NCBI RefSeq assembly: GCF_001874145.1
Contig: NZ_MPCX01000009.1
Location: 1-64,000, forward strand
Reading direction: 5' to 3'
DNA from: Lacinutrix sp. MedPE-SW
Lineage (GTDB): Bacteria; Bacteroidota; Bacteroidia; Flavobacteriales; Flavobacteriaceae
DNA length: 64,000 nt
This document shows, one piece after another, positions 8,108 to 15,949 of the stretch. Position 1 is the stretch's first letter. Each line of letters opens with the position of its first letter. Below the pieces are notes generated by a model. It saw nothing but the letters and a program-made list of their open reading frames with translations, was not told where the DNA came from and searched no databases. Position numbers and translations under genes: made by a program.

Positions 8108-8638
8108 ATGAGAAAATCATATTACATTATAATTCTATTTTTTCTATTTATTTCTTGTCAAAATAATTCAAATAAAAAAAGACAAAATGTTATATATGAT
8201 AATCTTGAAATAAAAGAAAAAGAATATTGGGATTACACTATGGAAAATGGTTTTATAAAAATATCGGAACTAAACGTTAAAGAATTACTGTCTGAATTGA
8301 AAGTTAAAAAAACGAAAAAAAATGAATTAAACATTCTGACAACGATTGGACAAACTGAAACCGATTGGCTAACTGAAAATGACCTTGAATATCTGATTTC
8401 TATAATTGAATCTGATGAACAAGCAAAATGTATAAATAGAATGATATCATCATTTATTCCTGATTCCAAAAAAATGACTATCGGAAATCAAGCCATTTCT
8501 ATATTAGAGGCTTACCGAAAAAATGAACCTTTTCCGAATGAAATTTATATTTGTGAGATTTATGACCAAAAGAAAATAGATGAATTATTGGAATGGTGGA
8601 AACAAAAAAAAACTGTAGCTAACAAAGAACAGAGTTAA
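8108..8638 (+). CDS. Cassette 8: lipoprotein of unknown function
   Basis: The 176-residue lipoprotein has the signal MRKSYYIIILFFLFISCQN, with a lipobox Cys at residue 17. The mature part is helical, with LLSELKVKKTKKNELNIL and ENDLEYLISIIESDEQAKCINRM, and ends in EIYDQKKIDELLEWWKQKK. The last residues (TVANKEQS) are encoded by the cassette's own left box TGTAGCT-AAC (8614-8623). The original stop was therefore probably just downstream of, or lost with, the deleted part of the recombination site. I do not recognise the family. Confidence 0.7.
   Translation: MRKSYYIIILFFLFISCQNNSNKKRQNVIYDNLEIKEKEYWDYTMENGFIKISELNVKELLSELKVKKTKKNELNILTTIGQTETDWLTENDLEYLISIIESDEQAKCINRMISSFIPDSKKMTIGNQAISILEAYRKNEPFPNEIYICEIYDQKKIDELLEWWKQKKTVANKEQS
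8614..8623 (+). repeat. Orphan left box of a deleted attC-like site (cassette 8 end)
   Basis: TGTAGCT-AAC is the perfect reverse complement of the cassette 8 start GTT-AGCTACA (8080-8089). It is not followed by the usual L arm and hairpin, so the rest of the site has been lost. Confidence 0.75.
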
Positions 8639-8757
8639 AAAAACTAAGCAGAATTTTAATCGGAATAAGAAATAAAAAACATCTTTAAGTTTAAGGCGTT
8701 TATTTTCAAGTAAATAATAAGAAAAAAAGCTAAACGAGATTTCTAATAAAAAAAACT

Positions 8758-8892
8758 AACTCACAACATTACCTGTATTTTATTTCTAGTTTCGATTTTG
8801 TTTACTAATATTTCTGTGGAATATTCTCTTCCGTTTTAATGGATAAATTAGATATTTGAAACGCAATAAACAATATGCCAATGTTGTTGATA
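8758..8892 (+). repeat. Degenerate attC-like site at the array edge
   Basis: Similarity to the other sites is spread over the full length. The left part reads CACAACATTACCTGTATTTT with TTTCTAG, and the right part reads CGCAATAAACAATATGCC followed by GTTGTTGATA (8883-8892). The central hairpin is reduced to GGAATATTC-like remains. It lies 2 nt from the stop of the opposite-strand polymerase gene and marks the end of the array. The 8639-8757 stretch before it is gene-less and may be a decayed cassette. Confidence 0.5.
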
Positions 8893-8893
8893 A

Positions 8894-11851
8894 TTAAGTA
8901 TTTCTTGGATCCTTTATAACACCCATTTTCCTGCTTCTAATTACACTCATGCTACAAAAACCAAACCTATTCGTTATTTTTCCAAAACAGGCATAAACTC
9001 CTAGACCATTTATTGGAAATTTATCTACTACATTACTAAAATGCACTGCATCAAAATAATTACCTTCTTTATCTATAAATGTGCTTAAACGCATTAGTTC
9101 GCCTTTTGATGTGTTGTTATAACGAGTAGTTACTAAACTACCATATATTAAAACATTTTTGCCTACATAGTTTTTCATTTGAAGAGCAAGAATTCCATCA
9201 TCTGTATTTTCATTTACTAAATTAAAGTAATCACATAATGGAAATCCTAATAACTCCATTTCATCATATGCGTTTTCAATCCAACTTACATTTAACTTAG
9301 GTAAATTAAATTTTTTGTGTTCTGATATAAAAAGTTTTGATTGTGAGTTATAATCGCGCTTTGCATTTAATTTAAATATTGAATGCCATAACAATTCTAC
9401 TTTAGATTTACCAGTAAACCTAAATGCGTCAATTCTAATTAAAATAGTTAGTTGCTCGATACTAATTGTTAATCTGTCAATAAAGTTATCTAAAGATGTA
9501 AAATCGCCATTTAATTGTCTTTCTGATAGTATACGCTTAATAGTGAATAGCTCTAAATTTTTTAAATATCCAAATCCTAAATAAATGGTCTTTCCTATTA
9601 ATTTATTTGGATGATCACTTCTATTAATACATGGAGCACAAATTTTAGCACCTTGTTTTCTTGCTTCATGGAAATAATGTTCTGCACTATAAAATCCGCC
9701 ACCATTATTTAAAACGGCAGTCATAAACTCTAATGGGTAATAACATTTTAAATAAAGGCTTTGATAACTTTCTACAGCATAAGAAGCAGAATGTCCTTTT
9801 GCAAAAGCATAACCAGCAAAACTTTTAATTTGATTCCAAACATCAGTTATTAGTTTTTCATCAAAACCTTTATTTCTACAATTTTTATAAAATTTCTCTT
9901 CTACAGCCTCAAATTCTTTTTTAGACCTATACTTGCCACTCATTCCTCTTCTTAAAACATCTGCTTCTCCTAGTGTTAAACCGGCAAATTGATTTGCTAC
10001 TTTCAATACATCTTCTTGATATACCATTACACCATAAGTTTCTGGCATAATTTTATACAATATTGGGTGTGCTTCTTTTCTTTTTTCTGGATATCTATGT
10101 CGTTTTATAAACTCTTCTTTCATTCCTGAGCCTGAAACTCCTGGTCTAATTATAGAACTTGCTGCGACTAATTCAATATAATTTTGAGTTTGTAATTGTT
10201 GCATTAATCCACGCATAGCTGGTGACTCTACATAATAAGCACCTATTGCGCCTCCCGATTTTAGTAAATTATTAATTTTTGGATCTTTTTTAAAAGCTTC
10301 AATATTTGTTATATCAATTGGAGGAGAATCTGGTCTGTTCTCTGAAATAATTTCTAAAGCATCTTTTATTTTAGCTAATCCTCTTTGACCTAATATATCA
10401 AACTTGAAAATTCCAACTTCTTCTGCAATATTCATATCAAATTGTACAGTTGGAAAGCCTTTAGGTGGTAAATCTGTAGCTGAATAATTGTGAATTGGCT
10501 TATCTAAAATTAATATTCCTGCCGAATGAACGCTTATATAATTTGGAAAACCTTCTATAAGTTTAGCGTATTTTAATACTAATTTTGAAAATTCATCTAA
10601 TTTATAATAGTTGAAATTGTTTTTGCAAAGCTTATCTATTTCTTCTTTTGGCAAGCCAAACACTTTACCAATCTCTCTTACTGCTGCTCGATATTTAAAT
10701 GTATTATATGTTGCTAACAATGCTGTATGTTTAAATCTTTTGAAAATATAAGCTGTAACATCGTCACGGTCTTTCCAAGAAAAATCAATATCGAAATCAG
10801 GTGGTGAAGCTCTAAACGGATTTATAAATCTTTCAAAATATAAATCTAATTCAATGGGATCTACATCTGTAATTCCAATTATATAGGCAACAATACTATT
10901 TGCACCACTTCCTCTACCAATATGAAAATACCCTTTACTTTTTGCATACGATATAATATCATAATTTATTAGAAAAAAAGAAACAAACCGCATTGACTTA
11001 ATAGTCTCTAATTCTTTATATAATCTCTCTTTTACCTTTTTACTTGGTGCCACATATCGTGTTGATATTTTTTCTTTACATAAACGTTCTAATAATTTAT
11101 AATCGTTTTCAAAAGAATCGGTATAAACCTTTAAATTCTGAGATTTACGCTCATTTCCAAAACCAAAATTAATGCTACACTGGTTTAATATGTTTTTTGT
11201 GTTTTGTAAAATAAAAGGAAATTCAACAAAAGCTTTTTCTAGTTCAACACTCGACAACATTTTATGTTGCATACTACATTCTTCAGTTTTTTCAAGTTTA
11301 CTTAACAAAATATTGTTGTCAATTGCTCTTAAAAGCCTATGAGCATTAAAATCACCTTTATCTCTTATGGTAACTTGTTGAAGAAACACAAGATGTTGAC
11401 TATGTTTTTTTAGTTGTGAAAACCTGAGTTTTTTTAAATCGTTTATGGAAACACCTATAAATTCATAAGGCTCAAAACATTTTTTGTTGAGTTGTAATAC
11501 TTTTTCAAAAGGGTAAATAATAAAAACATTCTCAAGATTAGGTGCTAAATCAGGTATCAACATTTTATGTTGAGAATTTTGAGACATAAAATCATTGAGT
11601 TCTTTAAATCCAACATTGTTTTTTGCTATGCCAACAAATTTTTGTTCTGCTCCGTTTCTAAAATCGATACCTACAACAGGTTTAATGTTTCTTAAATTAG
11701 CTTGATGAATAAAATTTAAACATGCTGATGTATTGTTAATATCAGAAAGTACAATAGAGTCGTAATTATTTTCTTTAGCTAAATCTAACAGGTCTAACTC
11801 AGAAAACGTTCCATATCTTAATGAGTAATATGTGTGACAGTTTAAATACAT
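8894..11851 (-). CDS. dnaE: DnaE-type DNA polymerase III alpha subunit (DnaE2/ImuC-like)
   Basis: The product has 985 residues, shorter than a replicative DnaE (about 1160). The N-terminal PHP domain begins NCHTYYSLRYG and has IKPVVGIDF. The C-family polymerase core shows GRGSGANSIVAYIIGI, then PPDFDIDF at about 346-355 with the catalytic aspartates, and VMVYQEDVLKVANQFAG. The fingers hold YAFAKGHSASYAVESYQ, and helix-hairpin-helix and OB-fold segments follow. It is the error-prone partner of the adjacent Y-family polymerase, whose TAA overlaps this ATG by one base (TAATG), so translation is coupled. It is likely SOS-controlled through the divergent LexA-like gene. It is not the essential replicase; that reading rests on length and context. 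Confidence 0.88.
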   Translation of the reverse strand: MYLNCHTYYSLRYGTFSELDLLDLAKENNYDSIVLSDINNTSACLNFIHQANLRNIKPVVGIDFRNGAEQKFVGIAKNNVGFKELNDFMSQNSQHKMLIPDLAPNLENVFIIYPFEKVLQLNKKCFEPYEFIGVSINDLKKLRFSQLKKHSQHLVFLQQVTIRDKGDFNAHRLLRAIDNNILLSKLEKTEECSMQHKMLSSVELEKAFVEFPFILQNTKNILNQCSINFGFGNERKSQNLKVYTDSFENDYKLLERLCKEKISTRYVAPSKKVKERLYKELETIKSMRFVSFFLINYDIISYAKSKGYFHIGRGSGANSIVAYIIGITDVDPIELDLYFERFINPFRASPPDFDIDFSWKDRDDVTAYIFKRFKHTALLATYNTFKYRAAVREIGKVFGLPKEEIDKLCKNNFNYYKLDEFSKLVLKYAKLIEGFPNYISVHSAGILILDKPIHNYSATDLPPKGFPTVQFDMNIAEEVGIFKFDILGQRGLAKIKDALEIISENRPDSPPIDITNIEAFKKDPKINNLLKSGGAIGAYYVESPAMRGLMQQLQTQNYIELVAASSIIRPGVSGSGMKEEFIKRHRYPEKRKEAHPILYKIMPETYGVMVYQEDVLKVANQFAGLTLGEADVLRRGMSGKYRSKKEFEAVEEKFYKNCRNKGFDEKLITDVWNQIKSFAGYAFAKGHSASYAVESYQSLYLKCYYPLEFMTAVLNNGGGFYSAEHYFHEARKQGAKICAPCINRSDHPNKLIGKTIYLGFGYLKNLELFTIKRILSERQLNGDFTSLDNFIDRLTISIEQLTILIRIDAFRFTGKSKVELLWHSIFKLNAKRDYNSQSKLFISEHKKFNLPKLNVSWIENAYDEMELLGFPLCDYFNLVNENTDDGILALQMKNYVGKNVLIYGSLVTTRYNNTSKGELMRLSTFIDKEGNYFDAVHFSNVVDKFPINGLGVYACFGKITNRFGFCSMSVIRSRKMGVIKDPRNT

Positions 11852-13065
11852 TATTGATTTCTATGCGCTAATAAAATTGGAGGTTCACCATTAAAAGGAT
11901 TATTAAATCTACCAATGGTTTTTGCACCCATTCCAGAAGCTCTCATTACACTTAATTCTCCATATTTATTTCTAATATTGTCCATAGCGTTGTATAGACT
12001 TAGCATTTCTTCTGTATCATCAAATAAGTTTATTTGGTAATGTCCTGTTACTATATCGCTTATCTTAACTCCAATTAACCTAATCAATAGTCTACGTTGA
12101 TATAATTTCTCAAAAAGTTCAATTACTTTAGGTATTATAACATGGTCTGCACTAGAGTATGGTATCTTAACTTGTTTTGTGTATGTATTAAAATCTGAAT
12201 ATCTAATTTTCACACTTATAGTTCCTGCTAATTTATCTCCTTTTCTTAATTGAAAAGCTAGATTTTCAGCCATAGCAAATAGGGTAGTGCGAAGCTTTAC
12301 AACATCTATAGTATCTTTCCCAAAAGTTCGCTCGGTTGATAATGATTTGCGCTCATAAAAAGGAACCAATGGCGGATTGTCAATTCCGTTTGCTCGCTTC
12401 CATATTGTTCTACCATTTTTACCTAATGCACTCGTCATCATTTCTAATGGCATTTGTTGTACAACCTTAATTTTATCTACACCTAATCCTCTTAAAGTTT
12501 GATATGTTTTTTCTCCAACAGAAGGTATTTTTCTAATAGATAACGGAGCTAAAAAATCTTTTTCGTAACCAGAATCTATTTGTAATTGATTATTTGGTTT
12601 AGCTTCACCTGTAGCTACTTTTGAAACAATTTTATTAGCCGAAAGTCCAAACGAAATGGGTAATCCTGTATTTTTTATAATTTGTTGTCTTAGCTCTGAA
12701 GCATATTTATAACAACCATAAAATTTATCCATACCAGATAAATCGACATAAAACTCATCTACACTAGCTTTTTCAAAAACTGGAGATTTTTCTTTAATTA
12801 TTTCTGTCACTAAATGTGAATACTTGGTATAAATTGATGCATTACCTTTAATTACAATAGCTTCAGGACATAAGCGTCTAGCAACTTTCATAGACATTCC
12901 AGAATGCACTCCAAAAGTTCTAGTTTCATAACTACAAGCAGCAACAACGCCTCTGTCTCCTGTGCCACCAACCAATAGTGGTCTGTTTTTTAAACGACTA
13001 TCAATTAAACGTTCACATGAGACAAAAAATGTATCTAAATCTAGGTGTAAAATATTTTTTTGCAT
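11851..13065 (-). CDS. dinB: Y-family DNA polymerase (DinB/ImuB-like)
   Basis: The product has 404 residues. It starts MQKNILHLDLDTFFVSCERL, the first catalytic Asp of the UmuC/DinB fold. It continues with CSYETRTFGVHSGMSM and the second catalytic motif KASVDEFYVDLSGM near residue 104. A thumb/HhH segment (IPSVGEKTYQTLRGLGV) and the little-finger domain follow. The active-site carboxylates are intact, so translesion activity is expected, unlike true ImuB. It is first in a two-gene operon with the DnaE-like polymerase. A TAGTTTTG promoter element lies 5 nt upstream of the ATG, so the mRNA may be leaderless. The S24 regulator is divergent. Confidence 0.9.
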   Translation of the reverse strand: MQKNILHLDLDTFFVSCERLIDSRLKNRPLLVGGTGDRGVVAACSYETRTFGVHSGMSMKVARRLCPEAIVIKGNASIYTKYSHLVTEIIKEKSPVFEKASVDEFYVDLSGMDKFYGCYKYASELRQQIIKNTGLPISFGLSANKIVSKVATGEAKPNNQLQIDSGYEKDFLAPLSIRKIPSVGEKTYQTLRGLGVDKIKVVQQMPLEMMTSALGKNGRTIWKRANGIDNPPLVPFYERKSLSTERTFGKDTIDVVKLRTTLFAMAENLAFQLRKGDKLAGTISVKIRYSDFNTYTKQVKIPYSSADHVIIPKVIELFEKLYQRRLLIRLIGVKISDIVTGHYQINLFDDTEEMLSLYNAMDNIRNKYGELSVMRASGMGAKTIGRFNNPFNGEPPILLAHRNQ

Positions 13066-13066
13066 G

Positions 13067-13113
13067 CTACAAAACTAGCTACATATTTTAGTAATTATTG
13101 CTTACATTTGTAG
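13067..13113. promoter_or_regulatory. Facing promoters and candidate operator of the mutasome/repressor pair
   Basis: The 52-bp gap between the divergent genes holds TACATTTG (13103-13110, + strand) and TAGTTTTG (complement of 13070-13077, - strand). Both match the Flavobacteriia TAnnTTTG element and sit 5-8 nt from their start codons. CTACAAA (13067-13073) and TTTGTAG (13107-13113) form an inverted repeat overlapping both elements. GCTACAnA is also repeated directly at 13066 and 13078. Binding by the S24 regulator would silence both genes. The operator role is inferred. Confidence 0.5.
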
Positions 13114-13117
13114 TATT

Positions 13118-13894
13118 ATGAATTATATATCTAAAAACATAAAACACTTAAGAAATCTCAAAAAGCTATCTCAAGAAGGTTTAGCTGAAGAGTTAAATGT
13201 TACTAGGTCTAGAATTGGATCATACGAAGAGAATCGTTCATCGCCTACAATTGAATTTTTAATCGCGTTTTCTGATTATTTTAAAATACCTATTGATATT
13301 TTATTACGTAATGACCTTACAAAAGCTAAAGACTTTTCATTTATAGAATTAAACAATCAACGTGTTTTATTTCCAATAACAGTTGATGATGCTAATGAAA
13401 ATTTAATTGAAGTTGTTCCTGTTAAGGCTTCTGCTGGATATTTAGCAGGATATGATGACCCTGAATATATTGAACAGCTTCAAAAAATAAAATTACCTTT
13501 TTTACCTACTGGAAAACATCGTGCATTTCCAATTAAAGGAGATTCTATGTTACCAATGAAAGATGGCTCGTTTGTAATTGGTCGTTTTATTGAAGATAGG
13601 AGTGAGATTACCACAGGAAAAACATACATTTTAGTTACTGCTAATGATGGTATGGTATATAAAAGAGTATTTAATAATATAGATTTAAACAACTCTTTGT
13701 TACTAATGTCTGATAATAAGAAGTATCATGATTATAGTGTTCCTATAGAAGAGGTTTTAGAGATTTGGGAATTTACTTGCAGTATTAATACTCATGAATA
13801 CACACAAGAAGAATTAAAAATTAGTAGTATTCTTGAAATGTTTAATGAGTTGGGTGTTGAGTTGAAAGCTTTAGAAAGTTTAAAATTAGACTAA
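13118..13894 (+). CDS. LexA-like XRE/S24 SOS repressor
   Basis: The 258-residue product has an N-terminal XRE helix-turn-helix (LSQEGLAEELNVTRSRIGSYE, about residues 18-38) and a C-terminal S24 peptidase. The autocleavage site is Ala106-Gly107 (PVKASAGY), the catalytic Ser143 is in GDSMLPM and Lys182 is in VYKRVF. All elements for RecA-stimulated self-cleavage are therefore present. Bacteroidota usually use such XRE-S24 proteins to control DinB/DnaE mutagenesis operons, and this one is divergent from exactly such an operon. It probably represses itself and the polymerases. Confidence 0.87.
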   Translation: MNYISKNIKHLRNLKKLSQEGLAEELNVTRSRIGSYEENRSSPTIEFLIAFSDYFKIPIDILLRNDLTKAKDFSFIELNNQRVLFPITVDDANENLIEVVPVKASAGYLAGYDDPEYIEQLQKIKLPFLPTGKHRAFPIKGDSMLPMKDGSFVIGRFIEDRSEITTGKTYILVTANDGMVYKRVFNNIDLNNSLLLMSDNKKYHDYSVPIEEVLEIWEFTCSINTHEYTQEELKISSILEMFNELGVELKALESLKLD

Positions 13895-14130
13895 TATTTA
13901 TTGTTCTACAGGTGTTAATTTATATTTGAGTGTAAAATTCTTTTTATTCAATTCTGCTTACTCTTTTACAATAGCATTTTAATTTGTAATACCTATCTAT
14001 AAATATGTAATACAAGTTAAAATTTTATGTAAATTTGAATAGAAAATAATTATAAATCAGAGTACACAATTTAGTACACGATTTTATTAAAATATAGCAA
14101 AATAGGAGGGTGAATAATGTTTTTTTTTAA

Positions 14131-14176
14131 ACTCATAACCCGAAGGTCACTGGTTCGAGTCCAGTTCCCGCTACTA
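14131..14176 (+). pseudogene. Truncated tRNA-Met (CAT) 3' half
   Basis: From the anticodon CAT (14134-14136) onward the sequence reads as a tRNA 3' half. It has an anticodon stem side ACCCG, variable loop AAGGTC, T-arm ACTGG-TTCGAGT-CCAGT and acceptor TCCCGCTAC. The CCC of the anticodon stem suggests initiator type. The 5' half (acceptor, D-arm, GGG of the stem) is absent; upstream is a T-run. It is therefore a remnant at an integration junction, not a working tRNA. Confidence 0.75.
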
Positions 14177-15779
14177 GAGAAGACAAGTCAGCATTTTTGC
14201 TGACTTTCTTCGTTTTAGTACCCTTCGCATCCTTTGCTATACTTGCTTTTAACTGAAATAAACGATTTACTTTCTTGGTTAGATATTGTCTTTTTTCGGA
14301 GTTCACGACCAAACCCTCTGGAAATACCAGTTCTTGTACCTTTCTTTTTACTTCATACGCTCCAGACTCCCAGTAAACATTGATGTTTTGAGATAATTCT
14401 ACAGAATCATCAATCATTTTTTCGAGGTTAGATATTTTTTTAGCGTCAATGTTAAGTTCACCATTTATCTCCTCTAATTCTTGTTCTAAAATATCTTTTT
14501 TACGTTTGTAAACTTCAGAATCTATTAGCTCATCTATTAAGGCATCAGTAAGTTTATCAATCTTATTTTGAATGCTTTTCTGACGTTTTAAAAGAGCTTC
14601 TTGAAGTTCATACTCTTCATTGCTATTCTCTTTGATAACACGCTTTAATTGTTCTTTAAAAGGTGCTACTAGTTTATCTTCTAATTTATAAGTTAGTAAC
14701 AAGTCTGAAAACATATTATGTGCTCCAGTTTTAATAGATTTTTGTGAACTATTTGCATTCAGGGTTACTCCTTTACAAGATTGACATTTATAATAGTGTA
14801 ATCCCTTTTTCTTGACGCTGTAGCTGGTAAGCTTTCCTTTACATTTACTACAGTATATGAATCCTGTCAAAGGTCGGTCTACGTTGGTTTTTTCAACTTT
14901 GTAACCACTGGTTCTAGTGCTTCCAGCTAGAATAGCTTGCACCTTTTTAAAGTCAGCAACAGAAACAATAGGTTTCCAGTTTCCTTTTATTGGTTTATCT
15001 AAAAACTTATTTGTAGATATACCACAATAGGTTGCTTTCGTCCACATTGCACTCATCTTTTGCTTGGACATCTTCAAACCTCTCTTTTCAAGAAAAGCAC
15101 GTATGACATAATCACGTTCTCCATTGGCTTTCATTTTCCAAGCCTTCATTAAAAGCTTGCCATCTTCATTTATCTCCACTCTTTGCTCTGTGGCTCTATT
15201 GTTGAAGTCTTGCACTTTGGTTCCATATAAACTATAACCCACAGGAGCTTTACCTAAATAATAGCCTTCTTCCAAAAACTTTTTAAGACCAGGTATGGTA
15301 TGTTCTAGGCGTTCCATATTTTCCTTTCTTGCCTTCAGCAATTTTTTCCATATTTGATATTCACCTTCTTCGGTAACCGTTGAGATACCAGACTTAGTTT
15401 CTACTAAATGCACACCGTATTTATTAACTAATTCTTGAGCTAAGGCGATTCCTTTTCCTCCGCTTCTTGAAAAGCGGTTCATCTTATAGATTAGGATGGC
15501 AAATGGCTTGACTCTAGCCTTTTTAACCCTGTCTAGAAGCTTGGAGAATTCTTTTCTGGTAAAATCTCCTTTTGCACTTTCAAAAGTGTTACCAAACTCC
15601 TCTGTAATTACAAATTCCTTCTTTTCAGCATACTTTTCAGCATACTCTTTCTGGTAGCTTAAACTCTTATTTGATTTTTGGTCTTTACTAGATACTCTCG
15701 TGTATGACCATACATTTTTATTTGTTTTTTTATCGATGGGATTGGTTCCCATAAATTGATTGAAATATTCTAATCCCAT
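14133..15779 (-). CDS. Large serine recombinase (integrase of the island)
   Basis: The product has 548 residues. The resolvase domain has catalytic Ser30 in SYTRVSSKDQ, with YKMNRFSRSGG as the second conserved block. A Recombinase domain follows (about 150-280). Next come a zinc ribbon with CSKCKGKL and CQSCKG, then a coiled coil of about 380-470 (LLKRQKSIQNKIDKL onward). It would integrate or excise the island. Its last ~20 residues (SLVAGTGLEPVTFGL) are antisense reading of the tRNA-Met remnant and its trailer hairpin, and the stop sits in the anticodon loop. The gene thus runs across the attachment junction. A 59-aa gene overlaps its start. Confidence 0.87.
   Translation of the reverse strand: MGLEYFNQFMGTNPIDKKTNKNVWSYTRVSSKDQKSNKSLSYQKEYAEKYAEKKEFVITEEFGNTFESAKGDFTRKEFSKLLDRVKKARVKPFAILIYKMNRFSRSGGKGIALAQELVNKYGVHLVETKSGISTVTEEGEYQIWKKLLKARKENMERLEHTIPGLKKFLEEGYYLGKAPVGYSLYGTKVQDFNNRATEQRVEINEDGKLLMKAWKMKANGERDYVIRAFLEKRGLKMSKQKMSAMWTKATYCGISTNKFLDKPIKGNWKPIVSVADFKKVQAILAGSTRTSGYKVEKTNVDRPLTGFIYCSKCKGKLTSYSVKKKGLHYYKCQSCKGVTLNANSSQKSIKTGAHNMFSDLLLTYKLEDKLVAPFKEQLKRVIKENSNEEYELQEALLKRQKSIQNKIDKLTDALIDELIDSEVYKRKKDILEQELEEINGELNIDAKKISNLEKMIDDSVELSQNINVYWESGAYEVKRKVQELVFPEGLVVNSEKRQYLTKKVNRLFQLKASIAKDAKGTKTKKVSKNADLSSLVAGTGLEPVTFGL
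14185..14206. terminator. tRNA-trailer hairpin
   Basis: A perfect 9-bp stem AAGTCAGCA / TGCTGACTT with a TTTT loop lies 8 nt after the tRNA-Met remnant. It is read through, in antisense, as KVSKNADLSS at the end of the recombinase. It looks like the former tRNA terminator captured in the reading frame. Confidence 0.55.
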
Positions 15780-15949
15780 TTTTTATTATTATAAAATTCT
15801 ACATTTATCATAGCTAATTTATAAAGCCCATCTATGATTTCTATGGCCTCTTCGTCACTTAATTTTTTTAAACCGTCATATTTTCTCAGTTCTTCAATAG
15901 TGAGTTTGTTTGCGTTACTGTCATTGTAAGCACAATTCTCATTAAACAT
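15770..15949 (-). CDS. Small acidic protein preceding the recombinase
   Basis: The 59-codon frame starts MFNENCAYNDSNANKLTIEE and continues LRKYDGLKKLSDEEAIEII to ...EFYNNKKWD. Its TAG overlaps the first codons of the recombinase by 10 nt, so the two are probably translationally coupled. The sequence is helical and acidic, with a LxKLSDEEAxExI pattern and no known domain. It might be a recombinase accessory or directionality protein, but that is only suggested by position. It is short but has good start, stop and overlap features. Confidence 0.55.
   Translation of the reverse strand: MFNENCAYNDSNANKLTIEELRKYDGLKKLSDEEAIEIIDGLYKLAMINVEFYNNKKWD

Noticed and set aside
1-8892. Regularly spaced similar repeats that might be taken for a CRISPR array or IS copies
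   Set aside because: Spacing is gene-sized (0.6-2.4 kb), each interval holds one gene, and the outer words pair across genes. There is no transposase and there are no short spacers.
8894-11851. Main replicative DnaE
   Set aside because: It is about 175 residues shorter than a replicative DnaE and is coupled to a Y-family polymerase under a LexA-like gene, so an SOS polymerase is more likely.
14131-14176. Functional tRNA-Met gene
   Set aside because: The acceptor 5' strand, D-arm and 5' half of the anticodon stem are absent.
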